The translations under genes and the position numbers were made by a program. Source: Fulvivirga maritima (GTDB lineage Bacteria > Bacteroidota > Bacteroidia > Cytophagales > Cyclobacteriaceae). From it: a stretch of 64,000 bases of DNA. Of this stretch, positions 1 through 9,450 are shown piece by piece. The stretch is taken from the NCBI RefSeq assembly GCF_021389955.1, contig NZ_CP089980.1, positions 619,501 to 683,500 on the forward strand. Reading direction: 5' to 3'. Numbering within the stretch: the stretch's first letter is position 1; the number at the start of each line of letters is the position of its first letter. The notes under the pieces are model-generated. The model saw nothing but the letters and a program-made list of their open reading frames with translations, ran no database searches and was not told the origin of the DNA.

Positions 1-173
1 TTGCCCGGCTTATTCTGCCTTATTTGAGGATGCATAGAACACGTCCAGACTGTTGCCTCCCCTCCTGAATGCTGATGCTGTTCTGACTCTCCTCCAAAGA
101 GTAAGCTGCCCAGCACAACCCCTACAACCAGGGCTGCCAGCATAAATAGTATTGTTGATTTATTTAGTTTCAT
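1..173 (-). CDS. CusB-like RND efflux periplasmic adaptor (N-terminal part only)
   Basis: Partial gene; it runs off the left edge, so only about 57 residues are visible. It begins with one hydrophobic segment (roughly residues 7-27), then a His-rich stretch and the start of a heavy-metal-binding motif, VWTCSMHPQIRQNKPG. In CusB-like membrane-fusion proteins this motif normally continues into CPxCGM. The protein would join an inner-membrane RND pump to an outer-membrane channel and help deliver copper, silver or a similar metal. Its start overlaps the end of the upstream TolC-like gene by 14 bp, so the two are probably translated together. The metal cannot be decided from this fragment. Confidence 0.85.
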   Translation of the reverse strand, partial: MKLNKSTILFMLAALVVGVVLGSLLFGGESEQHQHSGGEATVWTCSMHPQIRQNKPG

Positions 174-1494
174 GATCAATATCAATGTTTTTAGCCCATA
201 ATTTTTCTAATAATGCTATAGCTATTTGTAAGTCGGCCCCGGCTTTATCTAAGGCCAATTCATAGCGAAGCACCTGCTGCTCTATATCCAGCACTTTCTC
301 ATAACTGCCTTCACCACCAGCATAAGCCTGAGTGATGATGTTTGAGGCCTGCCGAGACTGAACCAGCAACTCTGCATATAATAGACGCTTGCGATCAGCA
401 TCTTTATATTGATTAATAGCTTGCACCAGCTGAGCCTCTAAAGAATTCTTCTTTTGCTCAATTTCTTGCTGCAAGCTCTGCTGCATATAATCTACTTCGC
501 TAATTTTTGCCTTGTATTTTTTCCTGTAAATAGGAATACTCAGAGTAGCCATAGGCATTAAAATATCTTGCCCGTTGTCCGGTACGTCCATATCTGTTCT
601 TGGAGTTACTAAACCATAGCTTATCCCCACTCCAAATGAAGGCTGACCCTCTTTCTGCGCAATAACCTTTTGAGAATTTAAAGCGGCATTTCGTTGATAT
701 AAAGCATTCAATTTAGGGTTATTCAATAGAATACTATCCATCAGCACCTGATCATCCAAGGCTAGCTCTGTACTAACCAGACTATCCTGCACCTCTACTT
801 TTTGGTTTACAGAATGGTTGAGCAAGGCATTAAAGCGAGCGGATTGGGTTTGCTGTATATCGAGCAACATTTCTAACTGAGCTTGCCTTTCTTTTGCTTC
901 CATTTGTACTTGCAGCACATCTACCATAGAGCCTTCTCCTCCTTCTATTCTGCTTAAGCTTACTTTCTCGTCTCGCTTCAAAATATCAAGATAACGACGC
1001 GTGGTGTTTATACTTTTTTGAGTAACGTAAAGCTGATAATAAGCTAATTTCACCTCATAGAACAGTTCATTTTTCACTTTTAGAAACTCTTGATAACTCA
1101 CTTCAGCCTGCTGTGAAGCGGCATCTTTTTTAGCAGCAAGAGTACCAAACCATGGAAATGATTGTGAAAGCTCTATGCCCATTACCCTTTCTCCTACCCG
1201 CGTTTCTGTAGGTAAGATGGCATAACTCAAGCTGGCTTTAGGATCTGGCAAAGCCCCCACTTGTGGCACTTTTTGAAGATCAGCATAATAGCGATTAAAC
1301 TGAGCCTGCAACCCGGGATTATGCTCTGCGGCTTCTTGCAAATACTCATTTAACTGACCAAAGGACATATTATTGATGAATAAGAAGAATAACGTTAGCA
1401 TTATTCCCTTTACCCGAATCAGATAATTGCTCAATGTATTTTTCCTTAGCTGAAAATAACCATTCATGGTATCGAATTTTTTAAATCTATTCAT
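160..1494 (-). CDS. TolC/CusC-family outer-membrane efflux protein
   Basis: An outer-membrane channel protein for the RND efflux system encoded on both sides. The chain is mostly long amphipathic helices with Q/E/A-rich heptads, as in the TolC family, and it matches the CusC-like group found in Bacteroidota metal-efflux operons. I place the start at 1494: a strong AGGAGG ribosome-binding site lies about 7 bases upstream, giving about 444 aa. A longer reading from 1521 adds nine residues without such a site. The hydrophobic segment ending in MSFGQ near residue 46 looks like a signal peptide, so a still later start (near 1404) is possible. The gene overlaps the upstream cusA-like gene by 8 bp and the cusB-like gene by 14 bp. 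Confidence 0.87.
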   Translation of the reverse strand: MNRFKKFDTMNGYFQLRKNTLSNYLIRVKGIMLTLFFLFINNMSFGQLNEYLQEAAEHNPGLQAQFNRYYADLQKVPQVGALPDPKASLSYAILPTETRVGERVMGIELSQSFPWFGTLAAKKDAASQQAEVSYQEFLKVKNELFYEVKLAYYQLYVTQKSINTTRRYLDILKRDEKVSLSRIEGGEGSMVDVLQVQMEAKERQAQLEMLLDIQQTQSARFNALLNHSVNQKVEVQDSLVSTELALDDQVLMDSILLNNPKLNALYQRNAALNSQKVIAQKEGQPSFGVGISYGLVTPRTDMDVPDNGQDILMPMATLSIPIYRKKYKAKISEVDYMQQSLQQEIEQKKNSLEAQLVQAINQYKDADRKRLLYAELLVQSRQASNIITQAYAGGEGSYEKVLDIEQQVLRYELALDKAGADLQIAIALLEKLWAKNIDIDHETK

Positions 1495-4400
1495 CTTTAA
1501 CCCTCCTTTCTTGCCACACACTGTACAGCACGGGCACTACAAACATGGTCATTACTTGTAGCAGCATACCGCCAAAAGCAGGAATAGCCATTGGCACCAT
1601 AATGTCAGAACCTTTACCGGTAGAAGACAGCACAGGAAGTAACGCTATGATAGCCGTAGCGGCTGTCATCATTGCTGGTCGTACTCGCATCATTCCCGCA
1701 TGTAATACTGCCTTTCGCACTTCTTTTTTGGTGGCTGGCTTCTCCCTTTCAAAAGTTTGAGTCAGGTAAGTACCCATGATTACGCCATCATCAGTAGCTA
1801 TTCCAAATAAGGCTATAAAGCCGACCCACACCGCCACGCTGAGGTTAATAGTGTGCATCTGAAAGAGATCTCTGAGATTAGTTCCGGCTACGGAAAAGTT
1901 CATAAACCAATCTTGACCATAAAGCCAAACCATTAAAAAACCTCCTGAGAAAGCCACGAATATGCCGCTAAAAACCATAGCCGACATAGTCACTGATTTG
2001 AACTGAAAATACAAAATCAGGAAAATAATGATTAATGACAACGGCACTACAATAAGCAATCTCTGTGTAGCTCGTACCTGATTTTCATAGTTCCCTGTAA
2101 ACTGATAACTAACTCCGGCAGGAATTTCTACTGCACCCTCATCAATCTTTTGCTGAATAGCCGCCTGAGCTTGCTCCACCACATCTACTTCGGCAAAGCC
2201 CTCTTTCATGTCAAAAATAACATAGCTGACTAGAAAGGTATTCTCACTTTTAACATTTTGAGGTCCCTGAGTATATTTTATAGTTGCCAATTGCCCCAAT
2301 GGAATCTGAGCTCCTGAGGGAGTAGGGATCAAAACCTCTTTAACGGCCTGCGGACTATCACGAAACTCTCTGGCATAGCGAACCCGCACCGCAAAACGCT
2401 CCCGGCCTTCTACCGTAGAAGTTTGCTCCATACCCCCGATAGTACCGCTGATGTAGCTCTGTACATCCTGAATGGTAAGCCCATACCTACCAATGGCTTC
2501 TCTGTCAATATCTATATTTAAATAAGGTTTACCCACTACCCGATCCGCAAAAACAGTAGGTGCATCTATACTCGGCACCTGCTTAAGCACTTTTTCAATC
2601 TCGAAACCTACCTTTTCAATGGTTTTTAAGTCTGGACCATATACTTTGATACCCATAGGAGCCCGCATACCGGTTTGCAACATCACCAGCCTGGTCTGTA
2701 TGGGTTGAAGTTTGGGGGCAGAGGTAAGACCGGGGTAATCAGATTGAGCTACAATTTGCTCCCAAATATCATCTGGCGATTGAATTTCAGGTCGCCACTG
2801 ACGGAAGTATTCTCCTCCGGGATCCTTGATTAGGCTTTGTGTATCCAATTGTAAAAGATCACCTTTTTGAGGATCATATAAATCGCCATTTTTTAATTCA
2901 AAAGCCCCCTCTTCATTCACTTTAAAACGCTGCCGTTGACCATCTTCATCTAAGATATACTCAGATTTATAGTTGATGATGTTTTCAAACATAGAAACAG
3001 GTGCAGGATCCAGCGCACTGTTAGTTCTACCCCACTTACCAACTACAGATTCTACCTCAGGAATATTATTTACCCGCAAGTCTAATTGCCTGATGACCTC
3101 AATATTCTGCTCTACTCCTGTATGGGGCATAGTACTAGGCATAAGCAAAAACGAACCTTCATCTAGCGTAGGCATAAACTCTTTACCTACTCCTGGAAAT
3201 GTGTGTTCCATTGCTTGCCAACCACCACTATCCCGGAGTTCCCAACCGACCTTCTCTGCTCCTGTAGCCACAAAACCAAACACTTGGTTAAAGCCCTGCC
3301 AAATGAGAACACCCAGCAAAATGCTCATAACAGGAACAATAAGAAAAGTTAATTTATGATTGAGACACCAAGGCAAAATACGAGGGTAAAAATGCACCAC
3401 AGATAATAGTACCGCCAGTATACTTCCTACCATTACTACTACAAAAAGAAAGTTAGCAAAAGCGCTATTTTGAGGCCCTAGAGGCATCCATTCCTGTGTT
3501 AAAAAGAACAGTACGATCAGAACAGATACACCAATATTTATCCAATTGGGCAATTTACTATTTCGTTTCTCCCAAAAATCATGAGTGAGGGATATAACTC
3601 CGAAAAGAGATAGCAAAAGGGCAATCCATGTACTGAAAATAAAGGCTAAAACTACTCCAGCCACTATCAATATCGCGCCCCAAATTTTTCTGGTTTTACT
3701 TTTATCTAAACGAATAGAAAATACTAACTGAGCTAAAGTCGGTATTACTATTATTCCCAATGCAAAAGATGAAAGGATCGCAAAAGTTTTTGTAAAAGCT
3801 AGCGGCCTAAAGAGCTTACCTTCTGCTGCTTCCATAGCAAAGACAGGAATAAAACTCACTACAGTAGTGGCCAGGGCAGTCATAATAGCAGGAGCTACTT
3901 CTTTAGCCCCTTCAAATACTACCTTCTGAAGTTGCTTGCCTTTCACTCCATTATTCTCGGGTAGCTCCAGGTGTCGCACGATATTTTCTACGAATACAAT
4001 CCCTACATCCACCATTACCCCAATGGCTATGGCTATACCAGACAAGGCCACCACATTAGCATCTACACCAAAATAGCGCATGCTTATGAAAGTAATAAGC
4101 ACTCCAATAGGTAATAAACTAGATATTAGTATCGATGCTCTGAGGTTCATCACCAGCACTATTACCACCAAAATACTGATTAGTATTTCATGCGATAAGG
4201 CCGATTCCAACGTACCCAGCGTTTCATGAATCAGCCCTGACCTATCATAAAAAGGCACTATAGTTACCTTAGATATAGAACCATCTTCTAATGTTTTTTG
4301 AGGCAGACCGGAGCTTAGTTCATCAATTTTTTCTTTTACATTAGTAATTACCTCCATAGGGTTAGCTCCATAGCGTGCTACCACTACACCTCCTACAGCT

Positions 4401-5296
4401 TCAGCGCCCCCTTTGTCTAGTCCGCCTCTGCGAGGTGCAGGACCAAATGACACATGTGCAACATCTTCAATTCTAATGGGCACATTATCTCGAACTGTAA
4501 CTACACTTTTCTTAAGGTCATCCAGGTTCTTGATATAACCAAGGCCACGCACCAGGTATTCGGCTTTGTTAAACTCAATGGTTCTGGCTCCGATATCCAG
4601 GTTACTCTTCTTCACCGCCTGCATAATCTGAGCAACAGACACCTTACTGGCCTTCATGGCATCAGGATCTATGTCTACCTGATATTCCTTCACATAACCA
4701 CCCACAGAAGCGACTTCTGCCACCCCACTGGCTGAGGTAAGTCCATATTTCACGTAGAAGTCCTGTAATGTTCTAAGCTCCTGCGGATCCCAGCCACCAT
4801 TTGGCTTACCCGTTTCAGGATTACGACCTTCCAGCGTGTACCAGTAGATCTGCCCTAAAGCGGTAGCATCTGGCCCCAAAGCCGGAGTAGCCTCTGAAGG
4901 CAATGTACCGGCAGGCAATGAGTTTAACTTCTCTAATATTCTGGTTCGACTCCAGTAAAATTCCAGGTCCTCATCAAAAATTATATAGATGCTGGAAAAG
5001 CCAAAAACAGAGTTACTCCTGATGGTTTTTACCCCAGGGATACCTAATAAAGCGGTAGTAAGCGGATAGGTAATCTGATCCTCAATATCCTGAGGAGACC
5101 GCCCTTTCCATTCTGTATAAACTATCTGCTGGTTCTCACCCAGATCCGGAATGGCATCTACAGGCACAGGGTCTCGAGGAAGGCCTATATCCCAACCAAA
5201 CGGAGCGGTAACTATACCCCAGGCTATCAAAGCCAGAAGTAGCAGAAAAGTGACCAGCTTATTTTCTAAAAAATATTTAATTATTCTATTTAACAT
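1487..5296 (-). CDS. CusA/CzcA-family heavy-metal RND efflux pump
   Basis: Inner-membrane proton-driven metal exporter of the HME-RND family. It has the usual first TM helix, two large periplasmic loops and the TM bundles with GIAIAIGVMVDVGIV and a GIATDDGVIMGT segment. At 1269 aa it is longer than the usual ~1040 aa of CusA. The extra length lies in an additional membrane region after the first TM bundle (about residues 535-675) and in an Asp/Gly-rich stretch in the second periplasmic loop (about residues 790-870). Similar long forms are known among Bacteroidota CusA-like proteins. It is the first pump gene of the operon and is followed by the channel and adaptor genes. Copper or silver is the likely substrate given the neighbouring cutC, but the sequence does not prove this. 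Confidence 0.92.
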   Translation of the reverse strand: MLNRIIKYFLENKLVTFLLLLALIAWGIVTAPFGWDIGLPRDPVPVDAIPDLGENQQIVYTEWKGRSPQDIEDQITYPLTTALLGIPGVKTIRSNSVFGFSSIYIIFDEDLEFYWSRTRILEKLNSLPAGTLPSEATPALGPDATALGQIYWYTLEGRNPETGKPNGGWDPQELRTLQDFYVKYGLTSASGVAEVASVGGYVKEYQVDIDPDAMKASKVSVAQIMQAVKKSNLDIGARTIEFNKAEYLVRGLGYIKNLDDLKKSVVTVRDNVPIRIEDVAHVSFGPAPRRGGLDKGGAEAVGGVVVARYGANPMEVITNVKEKIDELSSGLPQKTLEDGSISKVTIVPFYDRSGLIHETLGTLESALSHEILISILVVIVLVMNLRASILISSLLPIGVLITFISMRYFGVDANVVALSGIAIAIGVMVDVGIVFVENIVRHLELPENNGVKGKQLQKVVFEGAKEVAPAIMTALATTVVSFIPVFAMEAAEGKLFRPLAFTKTFAILSSFALGIIVIPTLAQLVFSIRLDKSKTRKIWGAILIVAGVVLAFIFSTWIALLLSLFGVISLTHDFWEKRNSKLPNWINIGVSVLIVLFFLTQEWMPLGPQNSAFANFLFVVVMVGSILAVLLSVVHFYPRILPWCLNHKLTFLIVPVMSILLGVLIWQGFNQVFGFVATGAEKVGWELRDSGGWQAMEHTFPGVGKEFMPTLDEGSFLLMPSTMPHTGVEQNIEVIRQLDLRVNNIPEVESVVGKWGRTNSALDPAPVSMFENIINYKSEYILDEDGQRQRFKVNEEGAFELKNGDLYDPQKGDLLQLDTQSLIKDPGGEYFRQWRPEIQSPDDIWEQIVAQSDYPGLTSAPKLQPIQTRLVMLQTGMRAPMGIKVYGPDLKTIEKVGFEIEKVLKQVPSIDAPTVFADRVVGKPYLNIDIDREAIGRYGLTIQDVQSYISGTIGGMEQTSTVEGRERFAVRVRYAREFRDSPQAVKEVLIPTPSGAQIPLGQLATIKYTQGPQNVKSENTFLVSYVIFDMKEGFAEVDVVEQAQAAIQQKIDEGAVEIPAGVSYQFTGNYENQVRATQRLLIVVPLSLIIIFLILYFQFKSVTMSAMVFSGIFVAFSGGFLMVWLYGQDWFMNFSVAGTNLRDLFQMHTINLSVAVWVGFIALFGIATDDGVIMGTYLTQTFEREKPATKKEVRKAVLHAGMMRVRPAMMTAATAIIALLPVLSSTGKGSDIMVPMAIPAFGGMLLQVMTMFVVPVLYSVWQERRVKDE

Positions 5297-5429
5297 GATA
5301 TAGTGTCTTAAAAGACATACATTAAGATCAGCTTAAGCAGATCTTGAAAATATAAGTAAGAAGTCTACATACTGAGATATAGAATTCTTGACCGGACTAT
5401 AAATAGACCGTGATTATATCATGCTAGAT

Positions 5430-5846
5430 TTATAAAAGAAAAGACTGATTCAGGATGTGTATATCCTGATCCAGCAAAGGAGGGGGATCATTGGTTTTAT
5501 GAATTTGAACGAAACTATCATTAGGCTGAATAGCCAGAAAAGTATAAGTAAAGGCCGCTAGAAACTGAAGGTTAACAGCATCTAAAGCCACTTTAGTAAG
5601 TACTGTATTATCTGCACTTACTGTCTGATAGTCATTATCACAGCAATTGTTAACAGGCTTTACTACCTGCTGACCTGTTGAAGAACTGCAATCAGTATCC
5701 ATTTGCATAACACAGCCCAGCATGTGCTGACCAAGCATTATTTCTGACTCTACCGCATAGCCTCCACAATAATGTGTTGCCAGCGTAATGCCGGTGCTGG
5801 CCATGAGCATCAGACCTGCCAGAAATATGGATAAAAGTTTCTTCAT
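5430..5846 (-). CDS. HYC_CC_PP family small exported protein
   Basis: A 138-aa protein with a clear signal peptide (residues 1-23). It carries the three marks that name the HYC_CC_PP family: a THYCGG motif just after the signal peptide, an adjacent Cys pair (NNCCDND) in the middle, and a Pro-rich NDPPPLL stretch near the C-terminus. The family is common in Bacteroidota and often sits beside RND metal-efflux genes, as here, where the pump gene starts 133 bp downstream on the same strand. Cys and His residues suggest metal binding in the periplasm, but the biochemical role is unknown. Confidence 0.82.
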   Translation of the reverse strand: MKKLLSIFLAGLMLMASTGITLATHYCGGYAVESEIMLGQHMLGCVMQMDTDCSSSTGQQVVKPVNNCCDNDYQTVSADNTVLTKVALDAVNLQFLAAFTYTFLAIQPNDSFVQIHKTNDPPPLLDQDIHILNQSFLL

Positions 5847-6023
5847 ATTGCTACTTTCTCCTACGCAGATGACTTAAAAAGGGTTCATCAGGAAGGATTA
5901 TTGTAAAGGTAGTGAATTTTTATAATGAATAATACCCCACTACCTTAGAATGAATTATGACCTTTCTCAGTTGTCTAAGCACCGTCATAGCAGATTACCA
6001 TGATACATATTCAACAGATTCTT

Positions 6024-6758
6024 CTAGTCTCTAAAAGCCGCAATCACATTACTGTCCACCACAGAAATACTAAATTCAGGCTGTTGTAAGGCGCCTCCCA
6101 TAGACACTCTGCCATTTCTAAACTGCATCTTGCTTTCTACCGGCTGTCTGCCCGAAACATGGCATTCTTTAGCGCCAGTCTTTTCAACTATCTTTTTAAG
6201 ATTATACGGCCTGATGCCTCCACCTACCAATATAACTATTCTGTCGCCAGCCTTTTCTATTAATTCATTGAGAAGATCAGCTCCTTCCAGCGCAGTACGC
6301 TCCAACCCAGAAGTAAGAATGCGATCTACTCCTAGTTCTATTAGATCTTCTAAAGCCTGAAATGGATCAGCAACCATATCGAATGCTCGGTGAAAAGTGA
6401 CTTGTAACGGCCTGGCTAAGTCTATCAACTCCTTAGTTTTCTGCTTGTCTACCTCTCCTTGAGGAGTAAGTAAACCAAAAACTACACCATCAACACCCAA
6501 TGATTTGGCAACTTTTATATCCTCCTTCATTACTTCGAACTCCTCCTCTGAATACAAGAAGTCTCCTCCTCTGGGTCTTATCATCACCATCAAACCAATG
6601 GATACTTTTTCTCTCACCAGCTTGATCATGCCAGCGCTAGGAGTGGTTCCCCCCTCAAAAAGGTTATCACATAATTCTACTCTATCAGCACCACCTGCCT
6701 GTGCATTTACACAAGATGCCACTGAATCCGTTACTACTTCTATTGTTAGTTTTGTCAT
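6024..6758 (-). CDS. cutC: CutC copper homeostasis family protein
   Basis: A 244-aa cytoplasmic TIM-barrel protein of the CutC family. The N-terminal block with ANAQAGGADRVELC-type sequence (VNAQAGGADRVELCDN here), the VMIRPRGGDF segment and the central VTFHRAFDM motif are characteristic, and the length is normal. CutC was originally linked to copper tolerance in E. coli, though its direct copper role is debated. Its position next to a Cus-like efflux operon on the same strand fits a metal-handling neighbourhood. It lies 177 bp beyond the start of the HYC_CC_PP gene and probably has its own promoter. Confidence 0.93.
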   Translation of the reverse strand: MTKLTIEVVTDSVASCVNAQAGGADRVELCDNLFEGGTTPSAGMIKLVREKVSIGLMVMIRPRGGDFLYSEEEFEVMKEDIKVAKSLGVDGVVFGLLTPQGEVDKQKTKELIDLARPLQVTFHRAFDMVADPFQALEDLIELGVDRILTSGLERTALEGADLLNELIEKAGDRIVILVGGGIRPYNLKKIVEKTGAKECHVSGRQPVESKMQFRNGRVSMGGALQQPEFSISVVDSNVIAAFRD

Positions 6759-6874
6759 TGATAAACTGATTTAGCAGGCGAAATTTAAAGAAATTTAATA
6801 AAGATTCTTAATTAAGAAGAAACTTTTAATCTCAACACATCAAATACAAATGAGTATCTCAAAAGAAAGAAAAA

Positions 6875-8338
6875 CTACTTTGCAGCTAATTCTCTCAACC
6901 TGATTTCTATGGGAATTGCTTTTTCTACCACTTCTGCTGATGGGCCTTCCGCAGCAAAATCTATTAAGAGGCCTTGTTTATCAAAAATGATATAATTGGG
7001 CACCCAGTTTATTTTTAAATATTGATGCAATTGAGATTTATACCCATTTTTAAAAGCATAAATAGCCTTTGACTGTTGGGTATGCTCCTGGATCACATCC
7101 CAACCAATACCCTCAGTATCATCCACAGTAATATACACAAACTCCACCGGCAGCTTACTCAGCTTTTCTCTCAAAATTTTAGCATATGGCATTGCTTTAA
7201 TACACGGACCACAGGTAATAGACCACATATCTAAATACACAACCTGACCTTTCATACTATCTATCACCTCTCCTAGTTTCACTTCCTTCCCGTGAGGATC
7301 AAGAAGAAGCGTATTATAAAAGGCTTTATTCATTGGTTTGCCAATCAATTTTAGATTCTCTCCTCTTTTATTGAGCTGTTTATCAATTATCTGCTTAGTT
7401 ATATCCTCAGTGGCTATTTCATCAAAAAGAGCAATAGTTTCTTCATCATAAGTGTTTTCGTCCAGCTGATCTATGATATACTGAGTCAACACATATTCCC
7501 TGCTTCTGCCTGATAAAGAATCCTTCAAAACTATCATGATAGCAGCAGGCGTATCTATCTCTGGGTGGAGTTGCTGAATTTCTGATGCTTCAAAATATAA
7601 GGCATTATTCAACATATAGATATAGTAAGAGGAATTTACAAATGCATCATTTTGATACTCCTCTACATTTCCACTCTGCACGTAAGTTGCTGACCAATCA
7701 ATATTTACTTCTGATCCTTTCTTTTCTTGGTAGTAGCTCTGAAATAAGCCAAGCCCAGAATAATAAGCAGCCTCTGTATCGGCTTTGAATAAATCTTTAA
7801 ACTCCTGACTTAAACGTAAGGAATTAGAATACTCAGACAAGTAATTCAGTCTCTCTTGCCTGAGATGTGTGGCCCATTTCAAATAGCTATCAGGAGACCA
7901 AATAGTGTCACTTTGATAAAAAGCATAAAACTGCGACAAAGAAAGGCCAGATTCTTCCGCTTGCCGAATTAATATATTTCTATCAGCTCCTTTGCCTGCA
8001 AACAATAAGGTGTCAGGTTTAATGGTAATAGAAAGCTTATCTCCCGGAGCTAGCAGTATCTCTGCACTCTCTTCTCCATAAGTGAGGTAGGCACTTGACA
8101 ATTTTCCTAATGGTATTTCTATATGAAATTTAGAATCTTTCGTAAGCTCCATAGCATAAGATTGACCATCATATTCTATTGGGTTATCCACGACATCCTC
8201 TAGAGATATCTCTCCTACTTGCATACCAACAACTTGCCCTTCCACCATCACTTTTCTCTCATTCTGAGGCAATGGCTTTCCCTGCACATGCTGTTCAACA
8301 CACAAAAAAATGATTAAAAAGGCGCAAATGAGTTTCAT
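6875..8338 (-). CDS. TlpA-like thioredoxin-fold protein, exported
   Basis: About 487 aa from the preferred start at 8338, where a signal peptide (MKLICAFLIIFLC...) begins; a longer reading to 8389 adds 17 residues of poor quality ahead of it. The N-terminal half resembles the DUF4369-type beta domain seen before thioredoxin domains in Bacteroidota, and the middle is helical. The C-terminal ~140 residues form a TlpA/AhpC-like thioredoxin domain with a CGPC active site at about residues 376-379. The likely role is a periplasmic thiol-disulfide oxidoreductase. It stands alone between cutC and a divergent ABC gene pair, so its partner is unknown. Confidence 0.82.
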   Translation of the reverse strand: MKLICAFLIIFLCVEQHVQGKPLPQNERKVMVEGQVVGMQVGEISLEDVVDNPIEYDGQSYAMELTKDSKFHIEIPLGKLSSAYLTYGEESAEILLAPGDKLSITIKPDTLLFAGKGADRNILIRQAEESGLSLSQFYAFYQSDTIWSPDSYLKWATHLRQERLNYLSEYSNSLRLSQEFKDLFKADTEAAYYSGLGLFQSYYQEKKGSEVNIDWSATYVQSGNVEEYQNDAFVNSSYYIYMLNNALYFEASEIQQLHPEIDTPAAIMIVLKDSLSGRSREYVLTQYIIDQLDENTYDEETIALFDEIATEDITKQIIDKQLNKRGENLKLIGKPMNKAFYNTLLLDPHGKEVKLGEVIDSMKGQVVYLDMWSITCGPCIKAMPYAKILREKLSKLPVEFVYITVDDTEGIGWDVIQEHTQQSKAIYAFKNGYKSQLHQYLKINWVPNYIIFDKQGLLIDFAAEGPSAEVVEKAIPIEIRLRELAAK

Positions 8339-8467
8339 AATAAATACATCTATTTTATAGTCATATTTAATATTACAATTATAAATCATATTTAAAAATA
8401 TAATTTTTCAATTTCAAATAAATACGGCATCATATTTGATTAACTCAACACCTAACCTTTCATTTCT

Positions 8468-8785
8468 ATGGTAAATTATAAAAACTGGTGGTTCAGTATC
8501 AAAATCTTTTATCGTGAATTCAATATCTACAACCTGATTTTCACTCTATTCTCTGTATACTTACTATATATTGACCCTGTACACAGCATCAAGTACATCT
8601 TTTGGTTCAAAGTGGTTGGGTACGCAGCTATTACCATTTATTTCACTTCCTATAAAAAAGAGCGACTGTATTTCTTTTACAACCTGGGCATTAAACGCAA
8701 AAGGCTATTCATTCCTGCAATTATTATTGATTTCGTCACCCTTATTATAATACTCATGTTGGCTAATTATTTTATATATGGATAA
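8468..8785 (+). CDS. Small membrane protein paired with an ABC ATPase
   Basis: A 105-aa protein with three hydrophobic segments (about residues 19-35, 41-60 and 80-103), and a Lys/Arg-rich cytoplasmic patch between the second and third. It overlaps the next gene, an ABC ATPase, by 8 bp, so they are probably co-translated. I do not recognise a family. It could be a minimal membrane partner of the ATPase or a remnant of a larger permease. There is no other permease gene nearby. Confidence 0.62.
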   Translation: MVNYKNWWFSIKIFYREFNIYNLIFTLFSVYLLYIDPVHSIKYIFWFKVVGYAAITIYFTSYKKERLYFFYNLGIKRKRLFIPAIIIDFVTLIIILMLANYFIYG

Positions 8786-9443
8786 ACTAGAAATAGACGG
8801 TGTGAGTCTGAGCTTTTCAGGCCGCACGATATTAAATAACATTTACCTCCAATGCCAAACCGGAGAAATTATAGGTCTATTGGGGCGAAATGGTTCTGGT
8901 AAATCTAGTTTGATGAAAATGATTTTTGGCAGCCTTAAAGGCGATCATCAGTCGGTAAGAATCAATGGTCACTACCATGAACAGGCATTTTCAGAGCCTA
9001 AGACCATTCATTTTATGCCTCAAAATGGCTTTGCAATGAATCGCCATTCTTTTAACCAGCTAGCCACTTATTTCGATCTGGCTTCTCACCTGGGAGTTAT
9101 TTATGAGAATGATGAAGTTTATAAAAAGAGAAATGATCAGCTAGGCACGCTGTCTTATGGAATGAGAAAGGTAATGCAGATCCTCTGCATATTATATACA
9201 CCGGGTAAATTTGCTATTCTTGATGAGCCCTTCAGCCACCTCTCTCCGCTAATGATAGAACAGATTACTCCTCATATTCAGACTCAATCAAAAGTGAAGG
9301 GAATTATTCTTTCTGATCACCTTTATGAAACCGTTTATGACGTCAGCTCTCGTCTATATGTGGTATCCGCGGGAGTGCTACACCATATACAAGAAAAGGA
9401 TGAGTTGGTAATGTTCGGGTATGTGAAGGGGGAAGAAGTTTAA
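8778..9443 (+). CDS. ABC transporter ATP-binding protein
   Basis: A 221-aa ABC ATPase with Walker A GRNGSGKS at residues 36-43, a signature motif LSYGM at 125-129 (Tyr-Gly in place of the usual SGGQ) and Walker B FAILDE at 145-150. It resembles the short ATPases of ABC-2 type exporters. The start lies inside the preceding small membrane-protein gene. The signature deviates from LSGGQ but keeps the Ser and Gly that matter most. The substrate is unknown; the only membrane partner in sight is the 105-aa protein. Its end is 8 bp from the end of a convergent gene. Confidence 0.85.
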   Translation: MDKLEIDGVSLSFSGRTILNNIYLQCQTGEIIGLLGRNGSGKSSLMKMIFGSLKGDHQSVRINGHYHEQAFSEPKTIHFMPQNGFAMNRHSFNQLATYFDLASHLGVIYENDEVYKKRNDQLGTLSYGMRKVMQILCILYTPGKFAILDEPFSHLSPLMIEQITPHIQTQSKVKGIILSDHLYETVYDVSSRLYVVSAGVLHHIQEKDELVMFGYVKGEEV

Positions 9444-9450
9444 GATATTC

